DNA of 64,000 bases from Bacillota bacterium (GTDB lineage Bacteria > Bacillota > Clostridia > Acetivibrionales > DSM-1351). Shown piece by piece: positions 52,422 through 62,609 of the stretch. Below the pieces are notes generated by a model that ran no database searches, was not told the DNA's origin, and worked only from the letters and a program-made list of their open reading frames with translations. The first letter of the stretch is position 1; every line of letters starts with the position of its first letter. Both the position numbers and the translations under genes were made by a program. The stretch covers positions 120,641-184,640 of the forward strand of contig JAEXFI010000035.1 in the NCBI GenBank assembly GCA_023400235.1, read 5' to 3'.

Positions 52422-53714
52422 ATGGGAATATTACTGGCAATATTAGCTCTAAGCTTTTTGATAATTGTTCACGAGCTTGGCCATTTTATGGTGGCAAAGG
52501 CATTCAAGGTAAAGGTAAATGAATTTTCGCTGTTCATGGGGCCCAAGCTGTTTTCCTTCAAAAAAGGGGAGACCTTGTATTCTCTCAGGCTGATACCTCT
52601 TGGAGGCTATGTAAAAATGGAAGGTGAGGAAGAGGCCTCTGAGGATGACAGGGCATACAACAGAAAGCCCATAGGTGTCAGAGCGGCAATAATTGCTGCA
52701 GGCCCTATAATGAACATACTGACTGCACTGGTATTTGCCATTATCATGATATCCTACACGGGCTATTATACAACCGAGATAAAGGACATTCAGCCCGGCT
52801 CTGTGGCAGAGGCCCAGCAACTGCAGGTTGGTGACAGGCTTTTAAAATATAACGGCAAAACGATTTACAATGTAAACGACCTGGGGATATTTTCTTATCC
52901 TCTGACGGATGAGAGCGTTGTACTGGAATATGAGCGGAACGGTGAAACAAGGACTGTGGAGCTCACGCCTGACAGACAAAGCTATATTCTTGGCTTTACA
53001 CCCCTGGATGATAAACTCGATGGTGCAAAATCCAATGTGGTTGAGGCGGTATCTCCTAAATCACCGGCTTTGCAGGCTGGTTTGAAGGAGGGGGACAGGA
53101 TTGTGGGACTCAACGGAAAAGAGGTCAGGACCAGGAAGGACATACGTGATATCCTGCAGCAGAACAAGGATAAGGCTGTCCGAGTAGAGGTTGAGAGGGC
53201 CGGGAAGCAACTGGAGCTAAAGCCGGTGGTGCCGATGAAAAGTAAGAATTCTGAATTTTATGCCATAGGCATACTTGACTTTGAGCATACAAAGGGCGGA
53301 ATAGGCACCACAATAAAAGAAGCTGCAAAATACAATGTATTCATATCCAGGTCCATATACTATTCCCTGGGTTGGCTGTTTACAGGAGTTGTGCCTGCAA
53401 GCGACCTTATGGGGCCTGTGGGAATAACCACCACAATAAGCAACGAGGTTGCGGCCAGTGCATCCGCCATGGAAACTATTATACGGCTGCTGTCAATTTC
53501 GGCCATGATCAGCATTAACCTGGGGCTTGTAAATCTTATTCCCTTCCCCGCTCTTGACGGAAGCAAGCTGGTGCTCCTGCTGGTAGAGGGTATCAGAAAG
53601 AAGCCCCTCAATCCTGAAAAGGAAGCCTTGATAACAATGGTTGGAATGGTTATATTGATTATGCTTATGATTTATGCCACCTTCAATGACATACTTAGAT
53701 GGGGTAGAGGTTAA
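52422..53714 (+). CDS. rseP: Site-2 intramembrane metalloprotease RseP/RasP
   Basis: Zinc protease that cuts transmembrane anti-sigma factors and signal peptide remnants. Start ATG 52,422 after GGAGG. The 430-residue protein has HELGH (residues about 17-21) in the first helix, two PDZ-like domains (PGSVAEAQQLQVGDRLLKYNG and SPALQAGLKEGDRIVGLNG), and the LDG motif in NLIPFPALDGSKL. A paralogue of this superfamily (SpoIVFB) would process pro-sigma-K; this one is the general housekeeping member. Confidence 0.95.
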   Translation: MGILLAILALSFLIIVHELGHFMVAKAFKVKVNEFSLFMGPKLFSFKKGETLYSLRLIPLGGYVKMEGEEEASEDDRAYNRKPIGVRAAIIAAGPIMNILTALVFAIIMISYTGYYTTEIKDIQPGSVAEAQQLQVGDRLLKYNGKTIYNVNDLGIFSYPLTDESVVLEYERNGETRTVELTPDRQSYILGFTPLDDKLDGAKSNVVEAVSPKSPALQAGLKEGDRIVGLNGKEVRTRKDIRDILQQNKDKAVRVEVERAGKQLELKPVVPMKSKNSEFYAIGILDFEHTKGGIGTTIKEAAKYNVFISRSIYYSLGWLFTGVVPASDLMGPVGITTTISNEVAASASAMETIIRLLSISAMISINLGLVNLIPFPALDGSKLVLLLVEGIRKKPLNPEKEALITMVGMVILIMLMIYATFNDILRWGRG

Positions 53715-53806
53715 ACCTCTGCCCGGCATTTTGGGAGGCTGGGGGCCTGAATCCCCATCATGGGGACTGGGGCCACGGCAAGTGACTGTGACGGGAGAAG
53801 AACCTG

Positions 53807-54868
53807 ATGGATAATTTTATAGAAAGAATAGAGACAAAGAAAATAAGAGTAGGAGATATCTTTTTGGGAGGAGATTCTCCTATTTCTGTTCAATCAATGA
53901 CAAATACCGACACCAGGGACGTGAAATCCACTGTTGAGCAGATAAAGAGACTTGAGGAGGAAGGCTGCGGGATAATCCGGGTTGCTGTTCCGGACCTCCA
54001 GTCCGCCCAGGCGGTTTGTGAAATTAAGAAAAGCACTAAAATACCCCTGGTTGCAGACATACACTTTGATTACAGACTGGCCCTGGAGTGTATGAAAAAC
54101 GGTGCTGATAAAATTCGTCTGAATCCAGGTAATATTGGCGGCCAGGACAGGGTCAGACTTGTAGCCCGTATGGCTAAGGAACGTCAGATACCAATTCGTA
54201 TCGGAGTTAATTCCGGTTCTGTAGAAAAAAGCATAATAGAAAAATATGGAGGCGTAACTCCCCAGGGTATGGTTGAAAGTGCCTTGAATCATGCGGCGCT
54301 GCTGGAAGCTGAAGATTTTGAAGATATTGCAATTTCAATCAAGGCTTCAAGTGTCCCCATGACTATAGCTGCGTACAGGCTGCTTTCGAAGAAAACTTCC
54401 TATCCTCTCCATGTAGGTGTCACGGAGGCCGGGACCCTATACAAGGGAACCATTAAGTCAGCTGTAGGTATAGGCTGCCTGCTGGCAGAGGGAATCGGAG
54501 ACACCATAAGAGTATCTCTGACAGGTGATCCTGTGGAGGAGGTACGTGCGGGCAAGCAAATACTTAAGGCCCTTGGCTTGCTGAGGGAGGGTATAGAGGT
54601 AGTATCCTGTCCTACCTGCGGCCGGACGAAGGTTGACCTGATAGGAATAGTTAATGAAATAGAGCCTGTTTTGGACAAGCTGGACAAGGACATAAAAGTG
54701 GCCATAATGGGCTGTGCAGTCAACGGGCCTGGGGAAGCCAAAGATGCAGACATAGGTATTGCCGGCGGAGTAAATGAAGTTCTCCTTTTTAAGAAGGGCC
54801 GGATAATAAAAAAAATACCCCAGGAAAAGGCGGTAGCAGAACTGTTAGAGGAAATAAACAAGCTATAA
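53807..54868 (+). CDS. ispG: 4-hydroxy-3-methylbut-2-enyl diphosphate synthase (flavodoxin)
   Basis: Iron-sulfur enzyme of the methylerythritol phosphate pathway, 353 residues. N-terminal barrel: PISVQSMTNTDTRDV, PLVADIHFDYRLAL and IRLNPGNIGG. The cluster ligands are in VVSCPTCGRTKVDLIG and MGCAVNGPGEAKDADIG. The start ATG follows GGGAGAAG. The 92-base spacer before it contains GC-rich palindromic sequence. Confidence 0.97.
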   Translation: MDNFIERIETKKIRVGDIFLGGDSPISVQSMTNTDTRDVKSTVEQIKRLEEEGCGIIRVAVPDLQSAQAVCEIKKSTKIPLVADIHFDYRLALECMKNGADKIRLNPGNIGGQDRVRLVARMAKERQIPIRIGVNSGSVEKSIIEKYGGVTPQGMVESALNHAALLEAEDFEDIAISIKASSVPMTIAAYRLLSKKTSYPLHVGVTEAGTLYKGTIKSAVGIGCLLAEGIGDTIRVSLTGDPVEEVRAGKQILKALGLLREGIEVVSCPTCGRTKVDLIGIVNEIEPVLDKLDKDIKVAIMGCAVNGPGEAKDADIGIAGGVNEVLLFKKGRIIKKIPQEKAVAELLEEINKL

Positions 54869-54901
54869 TGTGGCGCTCCAAAAGGGAAGGTGCAGCTTTT
54901 T

Positions 54902-55750
54902 ATGTATAAAACCGTATTTAAGTGTCCAAATTGTTCAAAAGCTCTGAATCAAGGCTTGAAGCAGTACTTTTGTCCAAATGGGCATAATTTTGATATTGCC
55001 AGGAAGGGATATGTTAACCTTCTGCTTTCAAGCCACATTGGGTCCGGAACTCCCGGTGACAGCAGGGAGATGCTGCAAAGCAGGAGAGATTTCCTTAATG
55101 CAGGCTATTATGAAGAGTTTTCTGAGAAATTGAATTCTATTGTTGATATAGCAGATGTAAAACAGTTTAATAATATCCTTTCTGACGGCGTTAACCTGCT
55201 GGATGCCGGTTGCGGTGAAGGCTACTACATCAGCAGGCTGAAAAAAGCCCTGGAATGCCGGAAGGAAAACACAGGGTTGAATTTTTACGGCACGGATGTA
55301 TCCCGGGATGCTATAAACTATGCTGCCGGCAGAGACAGGCATATACGCTTTGCAGTAGCCAGCAGCTATCATCTTCCGTTTACAGGAAATGCGCTGGATT
55401 TTATACTTTGCATATTTGCTCCCAGGGATGAAAAGGAATTCAAGCGTATACTAAAGCCAGGGGGAAAACTTCTGGTGGCAGTACCCGGTGCGAGACATCT
55501 TTACGGCTTGAAACAGTTAATATATGAGGCCCCCGAGGCCATAGGGCAGAAGGGGACCGTTGGAGACGGCTTTAAACTCCTGGAGGAAATAGATGTCCGG
55601 TATGAAATAGAGCTGACGGACAGACAGGATATATTCAACCTGTTTAACATGACTCCGTACAGCAGACATGCGGGGAAGGAGACCGTGAAGAATTTGGACA
55701 GGCTTGAAACAGAGCTGGATTTTTCCATACTCTTATACCAAAGGCTGTAG
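54902..55750 (+). CDS. RlmA-type 23S rRNA guanine-N1 methyltransferase
   Basis: SAM-dependent methyltransferase of about 282 residues. ATG 54,902 after GGGAAGG is preferred to an in-frame GTG at 54,890. The N-terminal zinc site (FKCPNCSKAL, YFCPNGHNFD) and following ARKGYVNLLLSSH, GDSREMLQSRRDFLNAGYY are diagnostic of the RlmA(I/II) group that methylates helix 35 of 23S rRNA. The SAM motif is LLDAGCGEGYY. Some homologues confer tylosin resistance; that is not implied here. Confidence 0.85.
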   Translation: MYKTVFKCPNCSKALNQGLKQYFCPNGHNFDIARKGYVNLLLSSHIGSGTPGDSREMLQSRRDFLNAGYYEEFSEKLNSIVDIADVKQFNNILSDGVNLLDAGCGEGYYISRLKKALECRKENTGLNFYGTDVSRDAINYAAGRDRHIRFAVASSYHLPFTGNALDFILCIFAPRDEKEFKRILKPGGKLLVAVPGARHLYGLKQLIYEAPEAIGQKGTVGDGFKLLEEIDVRYEIELTDRQDIFNLFNMTPYSRHAGKETVKNLDRLETELDFSILLYQRL

Positions 55751-55959
55751 CCAATGATATTAATTTTTATTTGTTCGATTCTTTTAAAGGCAAAGATAGC
55801 TTTCATATGTTAAAATAAGATATGTAAAATAAGAATTGATTATATATTTAGCTGATGAGGTAAAAATTTAATAGTTAACAGGCGGAAAAACCTGGACAAG
55901 GGTACTTAACAATCACTTTTGAACATAAGAAATAAATCATAAAAAACGGGGTTTTACAT

Positions 55960-58900
55960 ATGGATGGTTCAGCAAATACAACTAAGCTTTTTCAAGACTT
56001 ATTCCCTGGAATAGTAGACTTTAGCGGGGAATTTTCTCTTTTCAGGGAACTTGTGGTCAGCAGGATGAAGGTTTTCATAAAATCCAACAGGCTTGAAATA
56101 CATACTTCAGGTCCAGCCCTAATCGGCCCCATGCTTGTGTCAAAGCTGGAGAGCCAGCTATCCCGATCCCTTGGGGCGGAAAGCATCGTTATAAAGACAA
56201 AGTGTACCGGACAATACTCCATAGAAGACTTTTTCCAGTCCCAGTGGAATGAAATAATACTTATGCTCAGCAGCAGGATTGCAGTATGCAGAGGAATACT
56301 TGCCGGCAGCACCTGTGAGTTTGGGGAAGGCAAGGTTTTTATAAGGCTTGCCACAAAAGGAGCTCAGATACTTAAGGCACAAGGCTGCCACCAACTGATA
56401 CAGCAATATACCGAGGACACCATTTCACAGAGAATAAAGGTGGAATTTCAGGATCTACTGGTTGATTCCTCCATGATGGAAGAATATGTGGCACAGAAGG
56501 AAAAAACAGAGGCCAGTGTTGTAAGCTCTGCTATAACTGCGTTTCCGGCTGAGACAAAGGCCAAAAGCACCTCCGAGAGCCGGGGAGGCTATTCAGGAGA
56601 GAGTGCGGCTGGAAGTGTTATTACAGGAAAACCGTTCACTGACAGTATTATGAGGATTTCGGAAGTGACTCCGGATTCGGGAAAGGTAGCTATTTCGGGA
56701 GAGGTTTTCAGGACGGAATCCAGGGAAATAAGAGGCGGAAAATATATATATATATTTGATGTCACCGATTATACAAGCTCTGTTACAGTTAAGATGTTCG
56801 TGGATAAAAAGGATTTCTCAAACATATCCCAGCGCGTTGTTGAGGGGATATGCCTCAGAATAAGAGGGGATGCCCAATACGACAAGTTCTCAAAGGAATT
56901 GGCAGTAATGGCCTTTGACATAGTAGAAACCGAAAAGGAAATCAGGCACGATGATGCCGAAAACAAGAGAGTGGAGCTTCATCTGCACACACAGATGAGC
57001 TCCATGGATGGTGTGACTCCTGTCAAGGAGCTTGTAAAAAGAGCTGCAAAATGGGGGCATAAGGCCATTGCGGTGACCGACCACGGTGTGGTGCAGGCCT
57101 ATCCTGATGCCTACGGTACCTCAAAGAAGCTGGGAATAAAGATTATTTACGGACTTGAATGCTATCTGCTGGATGACAACGTGCCTATTGTATATTATCC
57201 GGACGCACATACATTGGAGGAGGAATTTGTAGTTTTTGATATAGAAACCACTGGTTTGAATTCTCATGTGGACAAAATTACCGAAATCGGAGCGGTAAAA
57301 CTGAAGGGCGGTCAGATTATTGACAGGTTCAGTTCCTTTGTCAACCCCGGCATACCTATACCCAGCATGATTGTCAAGCTCACAGGTATTACGGATGAAA
57401 TGGTAAGAACTGCTCCACACATAGAACAGGTACTTCCTGATTTTATGGAATTTATTAAGGGCTCGGTACTGGTTGCCCACAATGCCAATTTTGATGTGGG
57501 CTTTATAAAGCATAATGCAAGGCTGATGGGCGAAAAGCTTAAAACCCCTTACATAGACACCCTGGAGCTGTGCAGGAAAATGTTTCCGGAGCTTGGGAAA
57601 TACAAGCTTAACTTAGTTGCCAGGCATTTGAAGATTGAGCTGGAAAACCATCACAGAGCAGTGGATGATTCCATGGCTACCGCCAAAATATTCCTGCACT
57701 GCATGAGCCTGCTGAAGGAAAAGGGCTGCAGGACCATAAAGGACATTGAAAACTCCTTTGACTACGAGGTGAATGTTAAGGCTGCCTCCAGCCATGCCAT
57801 TATTCTTGTGAAAAATTCAGTGGGACTTAAAAACCTGTATAAAATTGTATCCCAGTCCCATCTGAAATATTTCTACAAAAAGCCAAGAGTACCCAAAAAG
57901 CTGCTGATGGAATACAGGGAGGGGCTTATACTTGGAAGTGCCTGCGAGGCCGGAGAACTGTACAAGGCCCTACTGAACAATAAGGGCGAGGACGAAATAT
58001 CAAAGATAGTAAGGTTTTATGATTATCTCGAAATACAGCCCCTGGGAAATAACCAGTTCCTTGTAAACAACGGAAAGGTTTCCTCACAGGAGGAATTGAA
58101 GAAAATAAACAAAAAGATTGTAAAGCTTGGAGAGCGTCATCAGAAGCCTGTAGTTGCAACCTGCGACGTTCACTTTATGGACCCCAGGGACGAGGTATTC
58201 AGACGAATACTTATGTCGGGCAGAGGATTTGCCGATGCAGACAACCAGGCACCGCTATATTTCAGAACCACTGAGGAAATGCTGGAGGAATTTACTTACC
58301 TGGGGCCGGAAAAGGCACGGGAGGTTGTAATTGACAATACCAACCTGATTGCCGACCTGATTGAAAATATTGCCCCCGTGCTGGAAGGGACTTTTCCGCC
58401 TAAAATAGAGGGCGCAGAGCAGGATATTGAAGAAATGGCCATGACCAGAGCGAAGGAGATATATGGAGAAAACCTGCCGGAAGTAGTTCAGCAGAGGCTT
58501 GAAAAGGAGCTGAATTCAATTATAAAGAACGGCTTCGCAGTAATGTATCTCATAGCCCAAAAGCTTGTTTCAAAATCTGTGGGGGATGGTTATCTGGTTG
58601 GCTCCAGAGGCTCGGTAGGTTCCTCCTTTGTGGCAAATATGTCTGGAATAACTGAGGTTAACTCCCTCCAGCCACACTATATATGTGAAAACTGCAAGCA
58701 CTCAGAATTTATACTGGACGGTTCCTATGACTGCGGCTTTGACCTTCCGGACAAGGTGTGCCCGGTGTGCGGAAATAATCTTAAAAAGGATGGCTATGAT
58801 ATTCCCTTTGAAACCTTTTTGGGGTTTGACGGAGACAAGGAGCCTGATATAGACCTTAATTTCTCAGGAGAGTACCAGCCTGTGGCCCATAAGTACACAG

Positions 58901-60264
58901 AGGAGCTTTTTGGAGAAGGTTATGTTTTCAGAGCGGGTACCATAGCCTCCGTAGCGGAAAAGACAGCCTACGGCTATGTAAAGAACTATCTTGATGAGAA
59001 AGGGATAATAGTCACCAATGCGGAAATAAACAGGCTGGTGAAAGGCTGCACTGGCATCAAGAGAACCACTGGCCAGCATCCCGGAGGCATAATGATAGTT
59101 CCCAAGGACAAGGAGATATTTGACTTTTCTCCTATTCAAAGGCCTGCGGACGATACCTCCTCTGAGATTGTAACAACGCACTTTGACTATCACTTCCTGC
59201 ACGGAAGCATATTAAAGCTGGATATCCTTGGACACGACGACCCCACGGTTATCAGGATGCTGGAGGATTTGACCGGTGTGGATGCCACAGCCATACAGAT
59301 AGGTGAAGCAAGGACCATGAGCCTTTTCAACAGTACTCAGGCTCTTGGGGTGAAGCCGGAGGATATCGGCAGTGAAACAGGAACTTTTGCAATACCGGAA
59401 TTCGGAACAAAATTTGTAAGGCAGATGCTGGTAGACACCAAGCCAAGCACATTTTCCGAGCTTATCAGGATATCAGGACTGTCTCACGGCACCGACGTAT
59501 GGCTTAACAATGCCCAGGATTTGATCAGGGACGGAATTACAACCCTGTCCAAAAGTATCTGCTGCCGTGACGATATAATGATATATCTGATGCATGCGGG
59601 GCTTCCTCCAAAGACAGCTTTTAAAATCATGGAGGATGTAAGAAAGGGCAAGGGTGTCAAGGAGGAATATGAGGCTGTAATGAAGGAAAACAAGGTCCCG
59701 GACTGGTATATAAAGTCCTGTAAGACCATAAAGTACATGTTTCCCAAGGCACATGCCGCGGCTTATGTTATGATGGCCTTCCGGATAGCCTGGTTCAAGG
59801 TATATCATCCTGAGGCCTTCTACGCCACTTACTTTACTGTAAGGGCAGATGATTTTGATGCGGAGATGATGGCTCAGGGTCAGGAAAAGGTAAAAAATAA
59901 AATCAGGGAATACGAGATGAAGGGAAATAATATTACCACTAAGGAAAAGAATGTATTGACCATCCTGGAGGTTGCAAATGAAATGTATGCCAGAGGGATA
60001 AAGTTCCTTCCCATAGATTTATATCTGTCGGAAGCAAAGAAATTCAAAATCGAGGACGGTTCAATCAGACCACCGTTAAACGCATTACAGGGCCTTGGAG
60101 GAGCGGCTGCGCTTAACATTGTGGAGGCCAGACAGGACGGGGAATTTCTCTCTATTGACGAGCTGAGGACAAAAGCAAAAATAAGCAAATCTGTTATTGA
60201 AATACTAAATAGAAACAATTGTCTGAAGGGATTGCCCGAAAGTAATCAGTTGTGCTTATTTTAA
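55960..60264 (+). CDS. polC: DNA polymerase III alpha subunit, Gram-positive PolC type
   Basis: Replicative polymerase with built-in proofreading, 1434 residues, normal length. Order: N-terminal domains (1-230), OB fold (about 235-330, VAISGEVFRTESREIRGGKY), PHP domain starting VELHLHTQMSSMDG (about 337), 3'-5' exonuclease inserted at about 422-590 (FVVFDIETTGLN, HNANFDVGFI, HHRAVDDSMAT), PHP continuation, then the polymerase palm with PDIDLNFSGEYQ (about 963), GTIASVAEKTAYGYVKNYL, and HDDPTVIRMLEDLTG. A zinc site is visible (ICENCKHSEF, VCPVCGNN). No frameshift is seen. The start ATG has only a weak ACGGGG upstream. Confidence 0.97.
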   Translation: MDGSANTTKLFQDLFPGIVDFSGEFSLFRELVVSRMKVFIKSNRLEIHTSGPALIGPMLVSKLESQLSRSLGAESIVIKTKCTGQYSIEDFFQSQWNEIILMLSSRIAVCRGILAGSTCEFGEGKVFIRLATKGAQILKAQGCHQLIQQYTEDTISQRIKVEFQDLLVDSSMMEEYVAQKEKTEASVVSSAITAFPAETKAKSTSESRGGYSGESAAGSVITGKPFTDSIMRISEVTPDSGKVAISGEVFRTESREIRGGKYIYIFDVTDYTSSVTVKMFVDKKDFSNISQRVVEGICLRIRGDAQYDKFSKELAVMAFDIVETEKEIRHDDAENKRVELHLHTQMSSMDGVTPVKELVKRAAKWGHKAIAVTDHGVVQAYPDAYGTSKKLGIKIIYGLECYLLDDNVPIVYYPDAHTLEEEFVVFDIETTGLNSHVDKITEIGAVKLKGGQIIDRFSSFVNPGIPIPSMIVKLTGITDEMVRTAPHIEQVLPDFMEFIKGSVLVAHNANFDVGFIKHNARLMGEKLKTPYIDTLELCRKMFPELGKYKLNLVARHLKIELENHHRAVDDSMATAKIFLHCMSLLKEKGCRTIKDIENSFDYEVNVKAASSHAIILVKNSVGLKNLYKIVSQSHLKYFYKKPRVPKKLLMEYREGLILGSACEAGELYKALLNNKGEDEISKIVRFYDYLEIQPLGNNQFLVNNGKVSSQEELKKINKKIVKLGERHQKPVVATCDVHFMDPRDEVFRRILMSGRGFADADNQAPLYFRTTEEMLEEFTYLGPEKAREVVIDNTNLIADLIENIAPVLEGTFPPKIEGAEQDIEEMAMTRAKEIYGENLPEVVQQRLEKELNSIIKNGFAVMYLIAQKLVSKSVGDGYLVGSRGSVGSSFVANMSGITEVNSLQPHYICENCKHSEFILDGSYDCGFDLPDKVCPVCGNNLKKDGYDIPFETFLGFDGDKEPDIDLNFSGEYQPVAHKYTEELFGEGYVFRAGTIASVAEKTAYGYVKNYLDEKGIIVTNAEINRLVKGCTGIKRTTGQHPGGIMIVPKDKEIFDFSPIQRPADDTSSEIVTTHFDYHFLHGSILKLDILGHDDPTVIRMLEDLTGVDATAIQIGEARTMSLFNSTQALGVKPEDIGSETGTFAIPEFGTKFVRQMLVDTKPSTFSELIRISGLSHGTDVWLNNAQDLIRDGITTLSKSICCRDDIMIYLMHAGLPPKTAFKIMEDVRKGKGVKEEYEAVMKENKVPDWYIKSCKTIKYMFPKAHAAAYVMMAFRIAWFKVYHPEAFYATYFTVRADDFDAEMMAQGQEKVKNKIREYEMKGNNITTKEKNVLTILEVANEMYARGIKFLPIDLYLSEAKKFKIEDGSIRPPLNALQGLGGAAALNIVEARQDGEFLSIDELRTKAKISKSVIEILNRNNCLKGLPESNQLCLF

Positions 60265-60322
60265 TTCTCAGTGGCTCTGGATATTATTTTTTAAAGACTT
60301 TGTTCAAAATGGTAATAAATTG

Positions 60323-60351
60323 TTGATAATTTGAAATAATAATGATATAAT
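60323..60351 (+). promoter_or_regulatory. Promoter of the rimP-nusA-infB operon
   Basis: TTGATA (60,323-60,328), a spacer of exactly 17 bases, TATAAT (60,346-60,351). Close to the ideal sigma-A promoter. Initiation near 60,358 leaves a leader of about 250 bases. Confidence 0.75.
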
Positions 60352-60386
60352 ACACGAGGATAGAGGTTTAATAGACTTGACTGCCA

Positions 60387-60412
60387 AGAGTGGGTAATCC
60401 CACTCTTTGTTG
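60387..60412 (+). promoter_or_regulatory. Attenuator-like hairpin in the rimP leader
   Basis: AGAGTGGG-TAAT-CCCACTCT, a perfect eight-pair stem followed by TTGTTG, right after the promoter. Firmicute rimP-nusA operons often have a leader terminator here, consistent with NusA-dependent autoregulation. The U-tract is short. Confidence 0.6.
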
Positions 60413-60608
60413 TTTATCAGACCAGATAGCGGCCGGATAAAATACAGGCCGGTCAGGTACCCGGAGCAGAGCATGTATAAGAGTCAGTTAATTTAACCAT
60501 ATGATTGACTTGGTAAAGGGCACATTTTGTGCCCCCGTTTTTGTTGTGCGGAGCTTTTTTCTGCATGGCTGCCGGTTTAAACCTGGCCTACTGGAGGACG
60601 AATATAAA

Positions 60609-61067
60609 ATGAAGAGAAACATACAGCAGGATATTATGGAACTGGCTGCACCTGTAGTTGAAGCGCTGAATTATGAGTTGGTTGATGTAGAGTTTATTAA
60701 AGAGGGTGCAAACTGGTATCTGAGGATATACATTGATAAACCCGGAGGCATAAGCATTGATGATTGTCAGGCAGTCAGCGAGCAAATCAGCGAAATGCTT
60801 GACAAGAAAGATCCCATTGAACAAAGCTATTATTTGGAAGTTTCCTCTCCCGGTCTTGAAAGGCCTCTTAAAACCGAGAGGGACTTCGTTAAATATAAGG
60901 GCGAGCTGGTTGAGGTCAAGGTCTTTCAGCCTATTGACGGCAAAAAAGTCTTTGAAGGCCAACTGGTGGGCTTAATCGAAAACAAGATTGTAATAGACGA
61001 TGCTGGAAATAATATGGAATTTGACAGGGAAAAGGTTGCAATAGTAAAAAGGGCCATTAAATTTTAA
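60609..61067 (+). CDS. rimP: Ribosome maturation factor RimP
   Basis: 30S assembly factor of 152 residues. The start ATG 60,609 lies 11 bases after GGAGG; the frame is open for 36 more codons upstream, but those do not match the family. Motifs: LGxELVDVEFIKEG-like start (YELVDVEFIKEGANWYLRIYID), ISIDDCQAVSEQI, DPIEQSYYLEVSSPGLERPL. First gene of the rimP-nusA-rnpM-L7Ae-infB operon. Confidence 0.96.
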   Translation: MKRNIQQDIMELAAPVVEALNYELVDVEFIKEGANWYLRIYIDKPGGISIDDCQAVSEQISEMLDKKDPIEQSYYLEVSSPGLERPLKTERDFVKYKGELVEVKVFQPIDGKKVFEGQLVGLIENKIVIDDAGNNMEFDREKVAIVKRAIKF

Positions 61068-61097
61068 ATTTTAATTTAGTAATGGGAGGTTAACGTA

Positions 61098-62252
61098 ATG
61101 AGCGCTGAGTTAATACTTGCACTTGAACAGCTTGAAAAGGAAAAGGGTATTAAAAAGGAAATTATAATTGAGGCTATTGAAGCCGCGCTTATTTCTGCAT
61201 ATAAGAAGAACTTTGGTTCTGCCATGAACGTAAAGGTAAATATAGATAGAACAACGGGCGACGTGAGGGTTTTCGGATTGAGAAAGGTTGCTGAAGAGCC
61301 TGATATGGACCAAATGGATATTTCCGTTGATGAGGCTGCCAAATTGAATCCTACGCTTGCTGTGGGAGATATAGCTGAAATGGAGGTCACACCCAGATCC
61401 TTCGGCAGGATAGCTGCCCAGACTGCAAAGCAGGTAGTGGTTCAGAAGCTCAGAGAAGCCGAAAGAGGGATAATATACGATGAGTTCTACAATAAGGAAA
61501 GCGATATAGTAACAGGTATCATACAAAGGATAGAAAAGAGAAATGTCATAGTTGACCTTGGGAAAACAGAAGCAGTTCTTGCGCCTGCGGAACAGACTCC
61601 GGGAGAAGAGTACCGCTTCAATGAAAGACTCAAGTCCTACATCGTGGAGGTTAAGAAGACCACCAAGGGTCCTCAGATAATGATTTCCAGAACCCATCCC
61701 GGTCTTGTGAAAAGACTTTTTGAGCTTGAGGTTCCGGAAATTCACGAGGGAGTTGTGGAAATAAAGAGTATTTCCCGCGAACCGGGCTCCAGAACAAAAA
61801 TAGCTGTATATTCCAGGGATGAAAATGTTGATCCCGTGGGAGCTTGCGTCGGACAGAAGGGAACCAGGGTTCAGGCCATAGTTGACGAACTCAGAGGCGA
61901 GAAGATAGACATCATAAAGTGGAGCAATGATCCTAAAGACTACATTTCCAGCAGCTTAAGCCCTGCAAAGGTTGTGAGGGTAGACGCCAATGAAGAGGAG
62001 AAGGCTGCGCGTGTCATAGTACCTGACTATCAGCTTTCGCTGGCAATTGGTAAGGAAGGTCAGAATGCAAGACTTGCTGCCAAATTGACCGGTTGGAAAA
62101 TTGACATAAAGAGCGAGTCTCAGTTAAGACAGTCAATAGAGAGACAGCTTTTTGATGACAGCATCAGTACTGGTAACTATTTGGATTTCGATGCTGAAGA
62201 GCAAGACAATACTTACGATGGTGACCAGGATGATGACGTTTTCGTAGACTGA
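61098..62252 (+). CDS. nusA: Transcription termination/antitermination factor NusA
   Basis: RNA polymerase-binding factor, 384 residues, the Gram-positive length without the extra C-terminal repeats of enterics. N-terminal domain (1-130, LEKEKGIKKEIIIEAIEAALISAYKK), S1 domain (about 135-200, GIIQRIEKRNVIVDLGKTEA), then two KH domains (DPVGACVGQKGTRVQAIVDEL and LAIGKEGQNARLAAKLTGWKI). An acidic tail ends it. GGGAGG precedes the ATG. Confidence 0.97.
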   Translation: MSAELILALEQLEKEKGIKKEIIIEAIEAALISAYKKNFGSAMNVKVNIDRTTGDVRVFGLRKVAEEPDMDQMDISVDEAAKLNPTLAVGDIAEMEVTPRSFGRIAAQTAKQVVVQKLREAERGIIYDEFYNKESDIVTGIIQRIEKRNVIVDLGKTEAVLAPAEQTPGEEYRFNERLKSYIVEVKKTTKGPQIMISRTHPGLVKRLFELEVPEIHEGVVEIKSISREPGSRTKIAVYSRDENVDPVGACVGQKGTRVQAIVDELRGEKIDIIKWSNDPKDYISSSLSPAKVVRVDANEEEKAARVIVPDYQLSLAIGKEGQNARLAAKLTGWKIDIKSESQLRQSIERQLFDDSISTGNYLDFDAEEQDNTYDGDQDDDVFVD

Positions 62253-62336
62253 TAGGTATTGATTTTCCGCTGTTGTCTGCAATGCATTAACTGTCGGTGT
62301 ATTCGATAGCAATTGACTATAGGAAGGTGTGGATGG

Positions 62337-62609
62337 ATGAAGCAAAAAAAGATTCCATTGCGTATGTGCCTTGGCTGCAAGGAAATGAAGCCGAAAAAGG
62401 AATTAATACGTGTGGTAAGAAATAATGAGGGAGAAATCAGTATTGATCTAATTGGTAAAAAGCCTGGCAGAGGTGCTTATATCTGCAGAAGTGCCGGTTG
62501 TCTGGAACAGGCCATTAAGGCCAAGAGACTGGATAAGGCTTTTGAAACAACCATAGACAGCGAGGTATATGAAAACTTAAAATGCCAATTGGAGGGAAAT
62601 GATGGATAG
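62337..62609 (+). CDS. rnpM: RNase P modulator RnpM (YlxR family)
   Basis: Small RNA-binding protein of 90 residues from ATG 62,337 after AGGAAGG; a TTG at 62,313 is less likely. It has the YlxR signature: IPLRMCLGCKEMKPKKELIRV and GKKPGRGAYICRSAGCLEQA. The family binds RNase P RNA and tempers its activity in Bacillus. Overlaps the next gene by about 10 bases. Confidence 0.93.
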   Translation: MKQKKIPLRMCLGCKEMKPKKELIRVVRNNEGEISIDLIGKKPGRGAYICRSAGCLEQAIKAKRLDKAFETTIDSEVYENLKCQLEGNDG